Program-made: the position numbers and the translations under genes
Assembly (NCBI GenBank): GCA_905160935.1
Contig: CAJHZI010000231.1
Span: 347,802 to 411,801, forward strand
Direction: 5' to 3'
DNA from: Enchytraeus crypticus
Taxonomy: Eukaryota > Annelida > Clitellata > Enchytraeida > Enchytraeidae
Length of the DNA stretch: 64,000 nt
Shown here: positions 1 through 10,295 of the stretch, one piece after another
How the letters are laid out: each line of letters opens with the position of its first letter
How positions within the stretch are numbered: position 1 is the stretch's first letter
The notes under the pieces: generated by a model
Told to the model about the DNA's origin: nothing
Databases searched by the model: none
The model's input: only the letters and a program-made list of their open reading frames with translations

Positions 1-570
1 GATAGGCCTATACATGAAGGAACACTGTTGATTTATGAATTATCAGCGCCAATAGAGTACAAGAGTTAAGAAGGAAGTAAAGTATCCACGAGTAACGAGC
101 TACATCATGAAATTGTGTATAATTTAAGACAAAAATTAATTTCTCAATCTTGTCTGTGTAAAATTGTTTGGTCATATTCTGCATTTTATATTTTGCATAA
201 AAATAGCAAACCTTCTGTTGCAGGTAAACTAATTGCCTACTAGCAGTAACATCTCACCTGATCCTTCGGAGAATTTCAATTCGAGAAGATGTTCGATTTT
301 CGGATCTAATGCCGTTTAATCGCATTAAGCTACTATACCTTAGTTCACAGCTTTCAATTTCAACATTGCTGCTTGCCCTTTGCAATTGCGATTAATTTTG
401 CATCACCTTACTGGCTGATTAAGCGGTGTTGGGCCTATCAATTAGGTCTAAAATAATTTCATATTGCTAGATATTTGTCTGTTTTAAACAATAAATTATA
501 AAAACAATTATATGTTTTTTATTAAAGCAATAAATTATAAATTTATTGTTTTAATATAAAACATATCATT

Positions 571-648
571 ATCAGTTTAAATAATTAAGTGGGACTAATA
601 AAAAACGCTAATATTTTTAATTAGTCCCACATAATTATTTAAACTGAT
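571..648. repeat. Inverted repeat (29-bp arms), possible foldback MITE
   Basis: Arm 571-599 (ATCAGTTTAAATAATTAAGT, GGGACTAAT) and arm 620-648 are complementary at 28 of 29 positions with a 20-bp loop. A second hairpin (CAATAAATTATAAATTTATTG region) lies just upstream at about 528-550. Confidence 0.85.
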
Positions 649-1044
649 GTAATACTGATATCTTTCATATTTAAACAATAAATTTATAATCCAAAAGAAA
701 TTCTATCATGTCATTAAGAAACAAAAATATAATATTCATTTTCTTTCTTAGTACTCACGCCCTAACTATTCTAAAGACGCTTTCTATTTCACTGGATAGA
801 GCACCTTCACCGGAAACGACAAGAAGAGTAACTTGGCAATATTGATAACAACTACGGTTTTATTCCATACAATTGAGATGATGGTAAGTCTAAGCGACCA
901 AGTCACCCATGACTAAAATTCAAAGTTGCGAAGCTCCAGTCTCAAATGCAAGAGTTCATTGGACGTCAATTCCTGTCACTGGGACAAGAAAAAAGCTCGG
1001 AAAGAATATGATAATTTATGGGAATTTAGCCTCATTGCTAATTA

Positions 1045-1143
1045 CAGTGCTAGTTCACAGTGCTAGTTCACAGTGCTACTTCACAGTGCTACTTCACAGT
1101 GCTACTTCACAGTGCTACTTCACAGTGCTACTTCACAGTGCTA
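1045..1143. repeat. 13-bp minisatellite
   Basis: ACTTCACAGTGCT repeated about seven times, nearly perfect. The open frame through it reflects the repeat only. Confidence 0.9.
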
Positions 1144-1389
1144 TTGTGCTTAATCATTAATTTACAAATTAAGAATAGTTATTTCAAGAATAGTTTCAAG
1201 TGAGATAGGACCAGAAATTCGATCCAACAATTCTTTGATTGTTGTGCGATTTGAAGAAGAGTTCGAAGAATTGTAGCCGCTATTGATCAGAAGAAAATAT
1301 GCATCAATAAACAATCACGAGATGTCACTAGTCAAATGATGTAAGTATTCAAGAGATGGCAGCTCTCGTTAGACATTTTTCTCCCTCCC

Positions 1390-1394
1390 TCACC

Positions 1395-1442
<48 letters not shown>

Positions 1443-1462
1443 CGTCTCTCTCTCTCTCTGTA
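1390..1462. repeat. (CT)n microsatellite
   Basis: A long pure CT run with a short GTTCGT interruption. A second impure array is at 2288-2440. Confidence 0.95.
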
Positions 1463-2287
1463 TATCTTTCTCTGTTCACAGACACACACGCATTCTTTCT
1501 CTAGCTATCTGAAATTGACTGTTCCAAAGACAAATGATAAATTCTAAATTTAGCTCTTCATTTGGGAAAATATGGCTTCTTAGTTGGTTCTCTTTTCACA
1601 CTGTTTTCAGTCTGACTTGGCTCAGACGCACATAGCTTGTGGCATATTTGTTAGCGGTTTGGCACCGGATCAGTAGATGCAGGATTCAAATCCAGTTCTC
1701 TCCCAGTCATTGACACAAGCTATCACTGAAGTTTAGCTTTAAGACTTCCGGAATGTACCACAGGAAAAAGAAAAGATGTAGGCCATTTGCTCTCTTGGTT
1801 TAACCCAATAATTACCAGTCAAGACATATTCAAGGAGAGGCCAGTAATTTTTATAGTTGCTGAGACAACCTCAAGCTATGCTATACTAAGTCGTATCTAC
1901 AATGTCGAATACTTAAAGTAATGTATCTTTATTTAAAACTGTTGGAAGCAGAAACTGCTAGAGAGAAGGATTTTGCAATATGGATTCACATATTGGTGTT
2001 ACCCTCTTTTATGTATCTTATTTGCCATTTTATAATTCTTATGCTGTAGCTCTTATTGATTCAAATTACGTTTTTCTTCTCTTCGAATCAATCCATTGGC
2101 AGCCATGCAGGAGTTGCTCTGTAGGTAGTTCTGAAGTCCTGCAATAAACGATGGATGAATAAAATAAAATGAAGATAGGTAATATAATAAAGTTTACTAT
2201 AATAAGTAAACGTTGCACAAATAGCTAAAGGCATATCCGGGTAACTATTGTTAAAATTTGTTAAGCTGAGAATTAAAATATCTCAGT

Positions 2288-2440
2288 TCTCTCTCTCTCT
2301 CTATCTCTCTCTCTTTTTCTTTCTCTCTCTCTCTCTTTATCTCTCTCTCTATCTCTCTCTTTCTCTCCCCCCTTTCTCTCTTTCTCTCTTTGTCTCTCTC
2401 TCTCACTCCTTCGCCCTATCTCTCTCTCTCGTAATCTCTA
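2288..2440. repeat. (CT)n impure microsatellite
   Basis: CTCTCTCTATCTCTCTCT type sequence with T and C interruptions. A poly-C run of 14 follows at about 2636-2649. Confidence 0.95.
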
Positions 2441-2689
2441 ACCTCCACTTCCTGACAGTCAGCTGCTGTTAACCGTGCTCGTATTTATATGTGGAACACG
2501 CAGCGGCGCACTCTGCCAGAAAGCTTAATTTAAATATTTTATGCGAGACAGCTCCTCGGCGTTTCTAGCCTTGCTCATAAAACTAAATCAGTCTCTTACG
2601 TGAACACCTGGCTCCACCCACAACAAGCTTCTGCTCCCCCCCCCCCCCCAGTGTTTCTTATCAGCATCGTGCGTACCCTGCTTAATACA

Positions 2690-3080
2690 CCTAAGTCGCC
2701 TAAATACACCGCGAATGTCTAAATACACCGCGAATGATATAAATACACCGCGAATGTCTAAATACACCTAGAATGTCTAAATACACCGCGAATGATATAA
2801 ATACACCGCGAATGATATAAATACACCTCGAATGATCTAAATACTACGCAAATGATCTAAATACACCGCGAATGATCTAAACAAACCCCACCTGATCTAC
2901 ATAAACTCCGCCTAATCTAATTAAACCCCGCCTGATCTAATTAAACCCCGCCTAATCTAATTAAACCCTGCCTGATCTAGTTAAACCGCTCCTGATCTAG
3001 TTAAACCGCTCCTGATCTAGTTAAACCGCTCCTGATCTAGCTAAACCGCGTTAGTCTAAATAAACCCCGCCTGATCTAAA
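2690..3080. repeat. 20-bp minisatellite with stepwise sequence change
   Basis: Units change from CTAAATACACCGCGAATGAT through CTAATTAAACCCCGCCTGAT to CTAGTTAAACCGCTCCTGAT while keeping about 20-bp spacing, roughly 19 units. Confidence 0.88.
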
Positions 3081-4305
3081 ATTCCAAATACACCGTGCCA
3101 GGCTATCTTAACTGTGCCTAATCGCGCACACGTGAGAAATGACCAAACGAGAACTAGAAGCGTTTTGAAGCCTGTTGTAGAAGCTCCAGAGATAAAGTGG
3201 ATGGTGCCTGAAATACTGCGTACTAAACTATACTACTAGTCGTAAAATTTAACTACCACAAATTAGCTCTTGAATAAAATGTCTGATTTAGTTATTTTTG
3301 TCCATAAAGCGTCTCTGTGGAGTTTTGGTTATGAACGTCTAAGATCTGTTCAGATTTATGACGAAGCAAGGATAGATCTTCCAAGCAAACTTTGTCTCTC
3401 TCATTTTGTCAAAAACGCTGACAAAAAAGCATGTTCAAGGCGCGAAGCATTTTTCAGCCGCCTTTGTCTGTAATCTATATTATAACGAGCGTATCTACAA
3501 GTTGATCCGGTAACATCTCTATGACTTCATGAAATTAATAATATCATATTTTTCACTAGAAATCAAAGCTGTTTGCATCCTTAGAACGTGTTCTGATGAC
3601 GTAGCACTGCTTGCAGTTGTACGTTTCATTTGAAACTTAACTGACATCGCTCTCGGGTGAGGAAAGGGAAGTAAAATCTTCATTGACTTCTTGAATATTT
3701 TGTTACTAACATTTTTTATAGCGTGGTTAGCCATTTTCTGTAGCACTGGCAATTTGCTTTTGAATTATTCTGAATATTTTTACCCAAGCCCGAAAGAATA
3801 CAAAATTAAACTCAAAAGTTATAATTATATAACTCAACCGTTTATCCAGTACACAATATGTATAATTCTATACATACGTATGATCTAGTACTGAGCGTAA
3901 ACATACTGCAACTAAGATTATAGTAGGCATTTTTGAATATACGCAATATTTTAAAACCATTCCAAAGCTTGAGAAGCTTTTGACAATAAAGACTGTGTTG
4001 CGAATAATAAGAGAATGAGATGTGAGATTTAATATTGCTGAAGAGAATATTCATCTGTAATTCTGTGAAACTTTAATCACAGAAGTTCACGGAATTATTT
4101 CTAAAAAGCGAATAATTTTTTATCACGCTGGTGATTGCAATATGCGCTTTATGATGGAGCTGTTGGGGGAGAGAGAGCCCGTCTTCGCTAGGGTTCTTCA
4201 ATATTCTCATGGGAAGGGATAGAACACTTCTAACGTAGACATCCATCGCTAGGTACTTATTCTGACAACTGTGGCATTTTTTATTTGGTTGTTGTCTGAT
4301 GATAA

Positions 4306-4440
4306 TTACTGTCAATCACTGTTAATCATTGTTAAACACTGTTAATCATTAATTACTTTTTAATCACTGTTAATCATTGTTAATCACTGCTAATCACTGT
4401 TACTCACTGTTAGTCATTGTTGATCACTGTTAATAACTGA
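4306..4440. repeat. 10-bp minisatellite
   Basis: AATCACTGTT and variants repeated about 13 times. Confidence 0.85.
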
Positions 4441-4639
4441 TCACAACTGAGGATGAGGTAATATTTGCTCCCCCTAAAATTGTAAAACTTTATCTTTTAC
4501 AACGTACAGTAACCTTAGAAGTGTTGTGTTTTGTAAAAGCTCTCAGAAGATGAACGAATATAAGATATTAGTTTAAGCATTAGTATTCATGTAGTTTAAA
4601 TTTACCGTTTGAAGATAATGTCGCATAATAAATGGTTGT

Positions 4640-4940
4640 GTTTCAGCCAATACAGAATAGACCAATCACAAATTCAACATGTAATAAGAGGCGACAAAGG
4701 TTAAAATTTGGAAGGCAATTGAAAACCACATCGAAGGTCACAAATTCTCTAAACCAAAAACCTAGAAGTTTCGTAAAGGCCTTTTTAGTCATTGTAAATT
4801 GATTTGTGAATCAAAACAGTGCACTTTCAGAAACAGGAAACGGCCTTTGAATGGAACTATGTACCTTGGATCTGCTACTATCACAAAGAGATAGAGAGAA
4901 AGAGAGAGAGAGAGAGAGAATTAGAGAGAGAGAGAGATCT
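4640..4940 (+). repeat. SINE family T4, diverged, with (AG)n tail
   Basis: ACAGAATAGACCAATCACAA and TAAGAGGCGACAAAGG at the head; ACTATGTACCTTGGATCTGC and an impure AG run at the tail. Confidence 0.65.
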
Positions 4941-5202
4941 CCTGATGTTTTGGTTATATTCTAATAATTGAAATACGGCTACATCCAAGTCGATGAAGAT
5001 AAATTTTGTGTACATTTCCGTAGCAGCACTTTTAAAATTTATTTATATTTTTCTACCAAATTTGTTAGTTCGTTGTTACATGGCCTTCACATACTATAAT
5101 AAAAATTATTATAATGTTTATAATAATAATAATAATAATAATTATAATAATTATTATAATAATAATTATAATAATAATTATATTCCTGGAAAAATGGTAA
5201 AA

Positions 5203-5532
5203 CTATGCTTTGTCGTAAGCCTGCGTTAGCAAAAACCTACGAAAGTGTACGTTCAAGTCTCGTTCAATTTCATTGACTAGACAAAGAGGTCCAAAAAATA
5301 ACAAATTTAGTGCTTTTATTAAGGTAATGATACACATTATTCTTCTTCCGGAATATTCAAGCACAGTTTCGTTTCTGATGATTTCGCATAGATAGATATT
5401 TAAAATTCCCATAAGAAAAGGTTTCTGTTTAAAATATATTTTTGCTAGTTTGTGCTCTATTTTATTTTTACTTTCCCAAATTTGACATGCATACTTTAAG
5501 GCGGGTTTTGCAATAGATGTATATAGTTTCAT
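5203..5532 (-). mobile_element. Degenerate LINE RT C-terminal remnant
   Basis: The frame reads KLYTSIAKPALKYACQIWES and later LCEIIRNETVLEYSGRR. The Y-x-x-W and I-RNE spacing resembles the LINE thumb region (P-YG-E-W ... RNE-I). This is weak, based on motif spacing only. Confidence 0.4.
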
Positions 5533-6338
5533 CTCTTGCCCACTGTCGATTTTTTACTCTACAAATATTTTATTAATTGAGTGAGATATACTGATTAACA
5601 TATAAAATCATATTCAGTGCGTTTCAAGACTCCAAGTCTTTTTCATTGAAATCATTTCAATTTTATTATTCATACCAGAGGATGAACTGATTTACTGTCC
5701 AGAGATCGTTTTGCTTGGGGCGTTTCCAGGATTGTTATTTTTAAATAATCTATTGTTTACTATATTTGAAATTACTGTAATTAATATGAATGAACCTGCG
5801 TGACCTGAGCCATTTAACTTGATTTAAGACAGGCTATTATTAGTTATTATTTAGTTTTATTAGTTATTATTTAGTTATTATTAGCTATTTTTAGTTATTG
5901 CATGTTTGTTGTTGAAATTGTTGAAGCCTTATAGCAGAAGTAAAAACGTTAATTCTCGCCAAGTACAGTAGTTACTGCCACTGCAATCAACATATCGGGT
6001 AGAGAATTCTCCAACTGTACGACTGGAGACGTGGTAGCAGTAATTGAGGCATAAAGAGACTCGAGGTTTTCTGTAGAGATCAAATTTTCGTTTTATTTCT
6101 GTCACAATGATGGAGACCGAAGGATTGGCTGAGTAACATCGTTATGTCTCAACCTTCAGCTCTTCCACTGGCAGTAAAACACCGACATCTCTGCTTTACC
6201 AACAATTCGTCCTTATCATGTCCGGTCACTAAGAAGTAAATTGTGGTGTATATTTAGTGAAAGTTAACCACCAAGGGTATAGTAACTAGCCTACATAAAA
6301 GACGTGTACATTGAACAATAATATTAAAACTCTAAATT

Positions 6339-6342
<4 letters not shown>

Positions 6343-6397
<55 letters not shown>

Positions 6398-6441
6398 TAT
6401 ACAAATACATATGTATATTATATATATACATGTATATATAC

Positions 6442-6478
<37 letters not shown>
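6343..6478. repeat. (TA)n microsatellite
   Basis: Two TA runs separated by CACACACACACATATAC-type sequence. Confidence 0.95.
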
Positions 6479-6481
<3 letters not shown>

Positions 6482-7415
6482 GATGGGCTCATATGTTGGT
6501 CGATGAAGGAAACTCATGTAGTCTTAAAGAATGTAAGTTGGAATACACGCATTAGACCCCAAGTTTGAGAGAACAATTAAAGAACAATATAGATAAATGA
6601 ATGAATACTTATTATAAGCTATGATTTAATGATCATATTTGCTCTGTGGTTTGAGATTTTTCATAAAACAAGTTAAACAAGCATAACCTGTACTAAAATA
6701 GATCCAATTTATCGAAGAGAAATATTTGATAAATACTAATTTCTAAAATTAGACCTATATTTTTTATTGAACTGCATGTTAACATCAAATTGCAGATCTT
6801 AAACTGAACAACTGAACAACTCCGAGGATATCTAGAAAAGAAAGAAATAATTAACTTTTTCTGAAGTAATTATGCGTGCACATTAAAACAGTGATCGAGG
6901 GACTTCCAGTGCAGAGCTACATACGTCCTAGTCCTTTCTCTCGTGACCTGAAATTGTAGAGAGAGTAATTAGAGTTGGCAACTCAGAATTACCACTGACA
7001 TATATAAAATTGTCAGGACCAAATAAGTTGAAATAATAATATGAAGAATTATACGATTCTTATGCTGAACACTTTGCACGACATTGAAATTTCTACAAGA
7101 TCGCTGCACAAGGGATCTTGTATCTGACAAAACATCCAGAAATTCAAGTTTTGAGATGGACAATTTAAATACAAAGAGACTACCAGAAAACTATCTTACG
7201 ACGCTTGTATAACTAACCGGGCATTTAGCACGTCACTCCCCTGGAAATAAACATGTCGCTTTCCTTGAAGACTATCTCAATATTGATATACTACTTACAA
7301 CAATGCCAAAGACAAATTTAATTTAGAATATTTCAGTTCCGGATTTTCATGACAGACAGGTCTCAATCCTTCTTTTTCTCCGCTTTCTCTCTCGCTCATC
7401 TCTGTCATCTCTGTC

Positions 7416-7456
<41 letters not shown>

Positions 7457-7755
7457 AGCTAACCATATTAAGGTTTTTTGTCATTTTTGTAGAATTATAT
7501 TGATAAAACTTCAAAAATATTTTTATCTGGCTTGCATCTTTCATCCCCAATAAGTGTATTGAAAGCCTTTGTCTCCCTCTCTCTCGCACTCTCTGTATCT
7601 CTATATCTTCCTAACCAACTCTTGTCATCTTGAGATTGACTTTACTGCAATATACGGACTTACAATATCTTTTCACCAGTTTCCTCTAGTCCAATTATTT
7701 TTCTACATCCTTCTATAGTTTTGTAGAATTCATTGGCGCATCCCTATTATAACTT

Positions 7756-8140
7756 TTGTTTTATACACGTAAATTTCTGCACTATTTCTGCATTTTAAGT
7801 TATCTCTGCTTATCCGTTTTCTCGACTATCAACTTGTCTGTCTGCAAGTACGCCTTTATTCTTTCGTTTTACAGCTCTCCTCGATGCTCCATTTTCCAGG
7901 AGTCGCCTGTGTTCTCGGGCGCATTCAGCAGACTATCATTTATCACTGGGATCCTGCAGGACTGCTTTACTTCAAACTACCCAACTACAACCAGCAAGCT
8001 TTCTGCAGCAACACTGGACAACTCGAAACGTATTTCTCTTCCAAATGTAAAGTGTCCTTTTTTAAAATAGTGAGACATGATATGATGACATTATCAAGAT
8101 ATTATGAGCTAATGTCGGATGTTAAGCGTCTTATATACGA
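7756..8140 (+). other. Unassigned open stretch with raised GC, possible exon or old repeat
   Basis: Two overlapping + frames stay open over about 190-310 bp. One begins after TTTTACAG (7866-7873) and contains LPNYNQQAFCSNTGQLETYF. No family was recognised in either frame or on the minus strand. It could be a 5' exon of the FRRS1-like gene, but exon 1 already carries a start and signal peptide. Confidence 0.2.
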
Positions 8141-8482
8141 CTGAAGGAACCATCACAGGAAGGGATAGGCGTTGAAATACCAAATTGTATCAAACTTATT
8201 TAATGATATAACTAATTTACGGTATTGTTGAACGTCCAAATAGAGAAGTACGTAGAGCTTCGGACAACATTTTATAAAATAGACACCGAGCCTCATTAAT
8301 CAGATGTACAACGTTTCACATGACTCTTCGTTTGTCCATTTAGCGTATTGAGGTATAAGTATACGTATTGATAGATTGATTGATTTACTGGTGATTGATT
8401 GATTGAGTGATTTATATTCTTTCATAAAGCAACAGAGTTTCACGTCTTCTCATACGTGTTTCTATTCCATTAAATTTTTTTG

Positions 8483-8575
8483 TCTGTACACTGACTGTGC
8501 AGTGTACAGACTGCACAGTCAGTGTACAGACTGCACAGTCAGTGTACAGACTGCACAGTCAGTGCACTGACTGTG
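8483..8575. repeat. 20-bp tandem repeat with inverted copy (cruciform-prone)
   Basis: CAGTGTACAGACTGCACAGT is repeated three times. Preceding it, TCTGTACACTGACTGTGCAG (8483-8502) is the exact reverse complement of 8511-8530. Confidence 0.9.
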
Positions 8576-8722
8576 CATCTGCGCACTGCTGTTGCTCAAA
8601 ATATCTCACAAAAACTCTCACAGATGGGTAAGCCTTCATTGCGATCTATTAGTATGAGCAAGGGTAGGTCTTAGTTCAGACGGTTTACGGGTGACGGTTT
8701 AAAAAGACACATGAATTGAGAT

Positions 8723-8729
<7 letters not shown>

Positions 8730-8796
<67 letters not shown>

Positions 8797-8828
8797 AGAT
8801 AGAGAGACAGAGAGAGAGAGGCAGACAA

Positions 8829-8866
<38 letters not shown>

Positions 8867-8896
8867 GGAGAGAGTGAGAGAGGAAGAGAGAGAAAC

Positions 8897-8929
<33 letters not shown>

Positions 8930-8935
8930 GAGCTA
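8730..8935. repeat. (GA)n microsatellite cluster
   Basis: Long AG runs with occasional interruptions. A second run is at 9033-9075 and others at 13985-14030 and 20375-20525. Confidence 0.95.
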
Positions 8936-9035
8936 TCGGACACATTGAGCGGTCAGTAGTAAAGCCTGAGCCCCATGAAACACGTTTGCGTGTCCATCTG
9001 CGAGATGCTTAGGAAGAGAAAGTGTGTGTGTGTGC

Positions 9036-9071
<36 letters not shown>

Positions 9072-9957
9072 GAGAAGTGAGAAAGAGGAGAGAGGAGTTG
9101 GTACATGAGGATTTCGGAGACTGGAATGTGAACAGTAGTGACAGACTCGATTGTGGATAACATCAAGTATTGCTATCAAATGCGTGCGTGTTAGTAGGTT
9201 GCAGTGGCTATATATTCTGGATTTAAGTACCTAGTGTGATCAAAGATTCGTTTAAAAAGTAGAAAGTCTATCATATATCTTTTTGGTCAAGGCAATGTGC
9301 TTGCATATGTCATATAAAAATTATAATAAGAAAGTTGCCGAAGATTTTGGCAAATCTAAAATCCAATAACTCTTGCATGCAAACAATTATCATTTTAGGC
9401 ATAATCGCTATTGACGCCAAATCTTTCGTGCGGTGTCTAACTTCTGCAGAGTTAAGAGCTTTCAAAGGAGCATGACACGGATTTATCATAGAGCAGCAAT
9501 TCCTAAATTGCCAATTCGCTCACTTGATGTTAAGCATAAGAATTGTGACTATGGAGAAGAATGGAAAAGGATTAATTGGATTTACAGTACACTATATTCT
9601 CTTATGAGTTAATCTATCAATTTGTTTCTAATCTACCATCTAATTCTTGATCACAACAAACTTGTATCCACGTTCTCAGCAAGATTGATAAAATATCCTG
9701 CTACTTATTTATTTATCTATCTCACATTAACAGAATCAACAATTATTCTCTCACTTTCGCTGACCAACCTCCAGCTAATTCTGTTTTCCAAGCTGTTCAG
9801 AGAGTAATGTCTCGGATATTTGTGGGACCGGTACATGGCCAATGAACTTTCTGCTAGCAATTTATAAGTTTGCCATTCAGAGCTATAGTTATCATAGTGG
9901 ATAATAATTGTATTATAAATTCTGTTTAAATAGCTCGACAGACTTTCACGAAATCTC

Positions 9958-10095
9958 TTCATAAAATCTTAGACAGAATCAAAACTGCTATTTAACTTTA
10001 GGTCTAAATTATGATATCGATTGAATCTTCATAAAATTTTAGAAAATCAAAACTGCTATTTAACTTTAGGCCTAAATTATGATATCGATTGAATC
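9958..10095 (+). repeat. Tandem duplication (two copies, 68-70 bp) spanning the FRRS1-like start codon
   Basis: Copy 1 runs about 9958-10027 and copy 2 about 10028-10095. Both contain AAAACTGCTATTTAACTTTA and ATTATGATATCGATTGAATC and differ by a few substitutions and a 2-bp indel. The second copy supplies the coding start. Confidence 0.9.
10011..10034 (+). promoter_or_regulatory. Upstream ORF made by duplication of the start-codon region
   Basis: ATG at 10011 opens an 8-codon frame, M-I-S-I-E-S-S-stop. It lies in the first copy of a 68-70 bp direct duplication whose second copy carries the true start of gene 1 (M-I-S-I-E-S-H...). Both ATGs have identical upstream context. Whether 10011 is within the mRNA is unknown, because no transcription start can be seen. 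Confidence 0.55.
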
Positions 10096-10295
10096 CCATA
10101 AGAAATCCCTGCTTCTCCTCTTGCTCTACTCCGGGTTCAGCATTGTCACCGGAAGTCTACGAGAACTTCAGGAAGTCTTCACAAGCACGGAGGGTGTGTG
10201 CCGTCTGGCTAATCAACAACAACAACAACAGAAAGAAAACCAGTATAACATCATATTAAGCGACGATGCATATATACCTGGAAAATCTATAACAG
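10079..10295 (+). CDS. FRRS1-like: FRRS1-like exon 1: signal peptide and Reeler start
   Basis: Encodes residues 1-72 plus one base of codon 73. The start at 10079 is chosen because it puts a basic residue pair and LLLLLLYSGF at the N-terminus, a normal signal peptide. A is at position -3. A run of six Gln (CAA repeats, about 10213-10233) sits just inside the mature protein. The exon ends in AACAG followed by the donor GTTTGT at 10296. Confidence 0.88.

Larger units (their letters stand above)
1..9957. other. Upstream intergenic region, no convincing gene
   Basis: AT-rich sequence holding the foldback repeat, minisatellites, CT/GA/TA microsatellites, a T4 SINE and a LINE relic described separately. 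Open frames here are short or run through simple repeats. I see no other coding signal. Confidence 0.6.

Noticed and set aside
2690-3080. CRISPR-like array (regular repeats)
   Set aside because: Direct tandem units without distinct spacers, in a eukaryotic intron-rich context, with no cas genes.
8671-8945. Ser-Leu repeat open frames on the minus strand
   Set aside because: A translation of (GA)n/(CT)n microsatellite. The same applies to 1356-1547 and 2248-2472.
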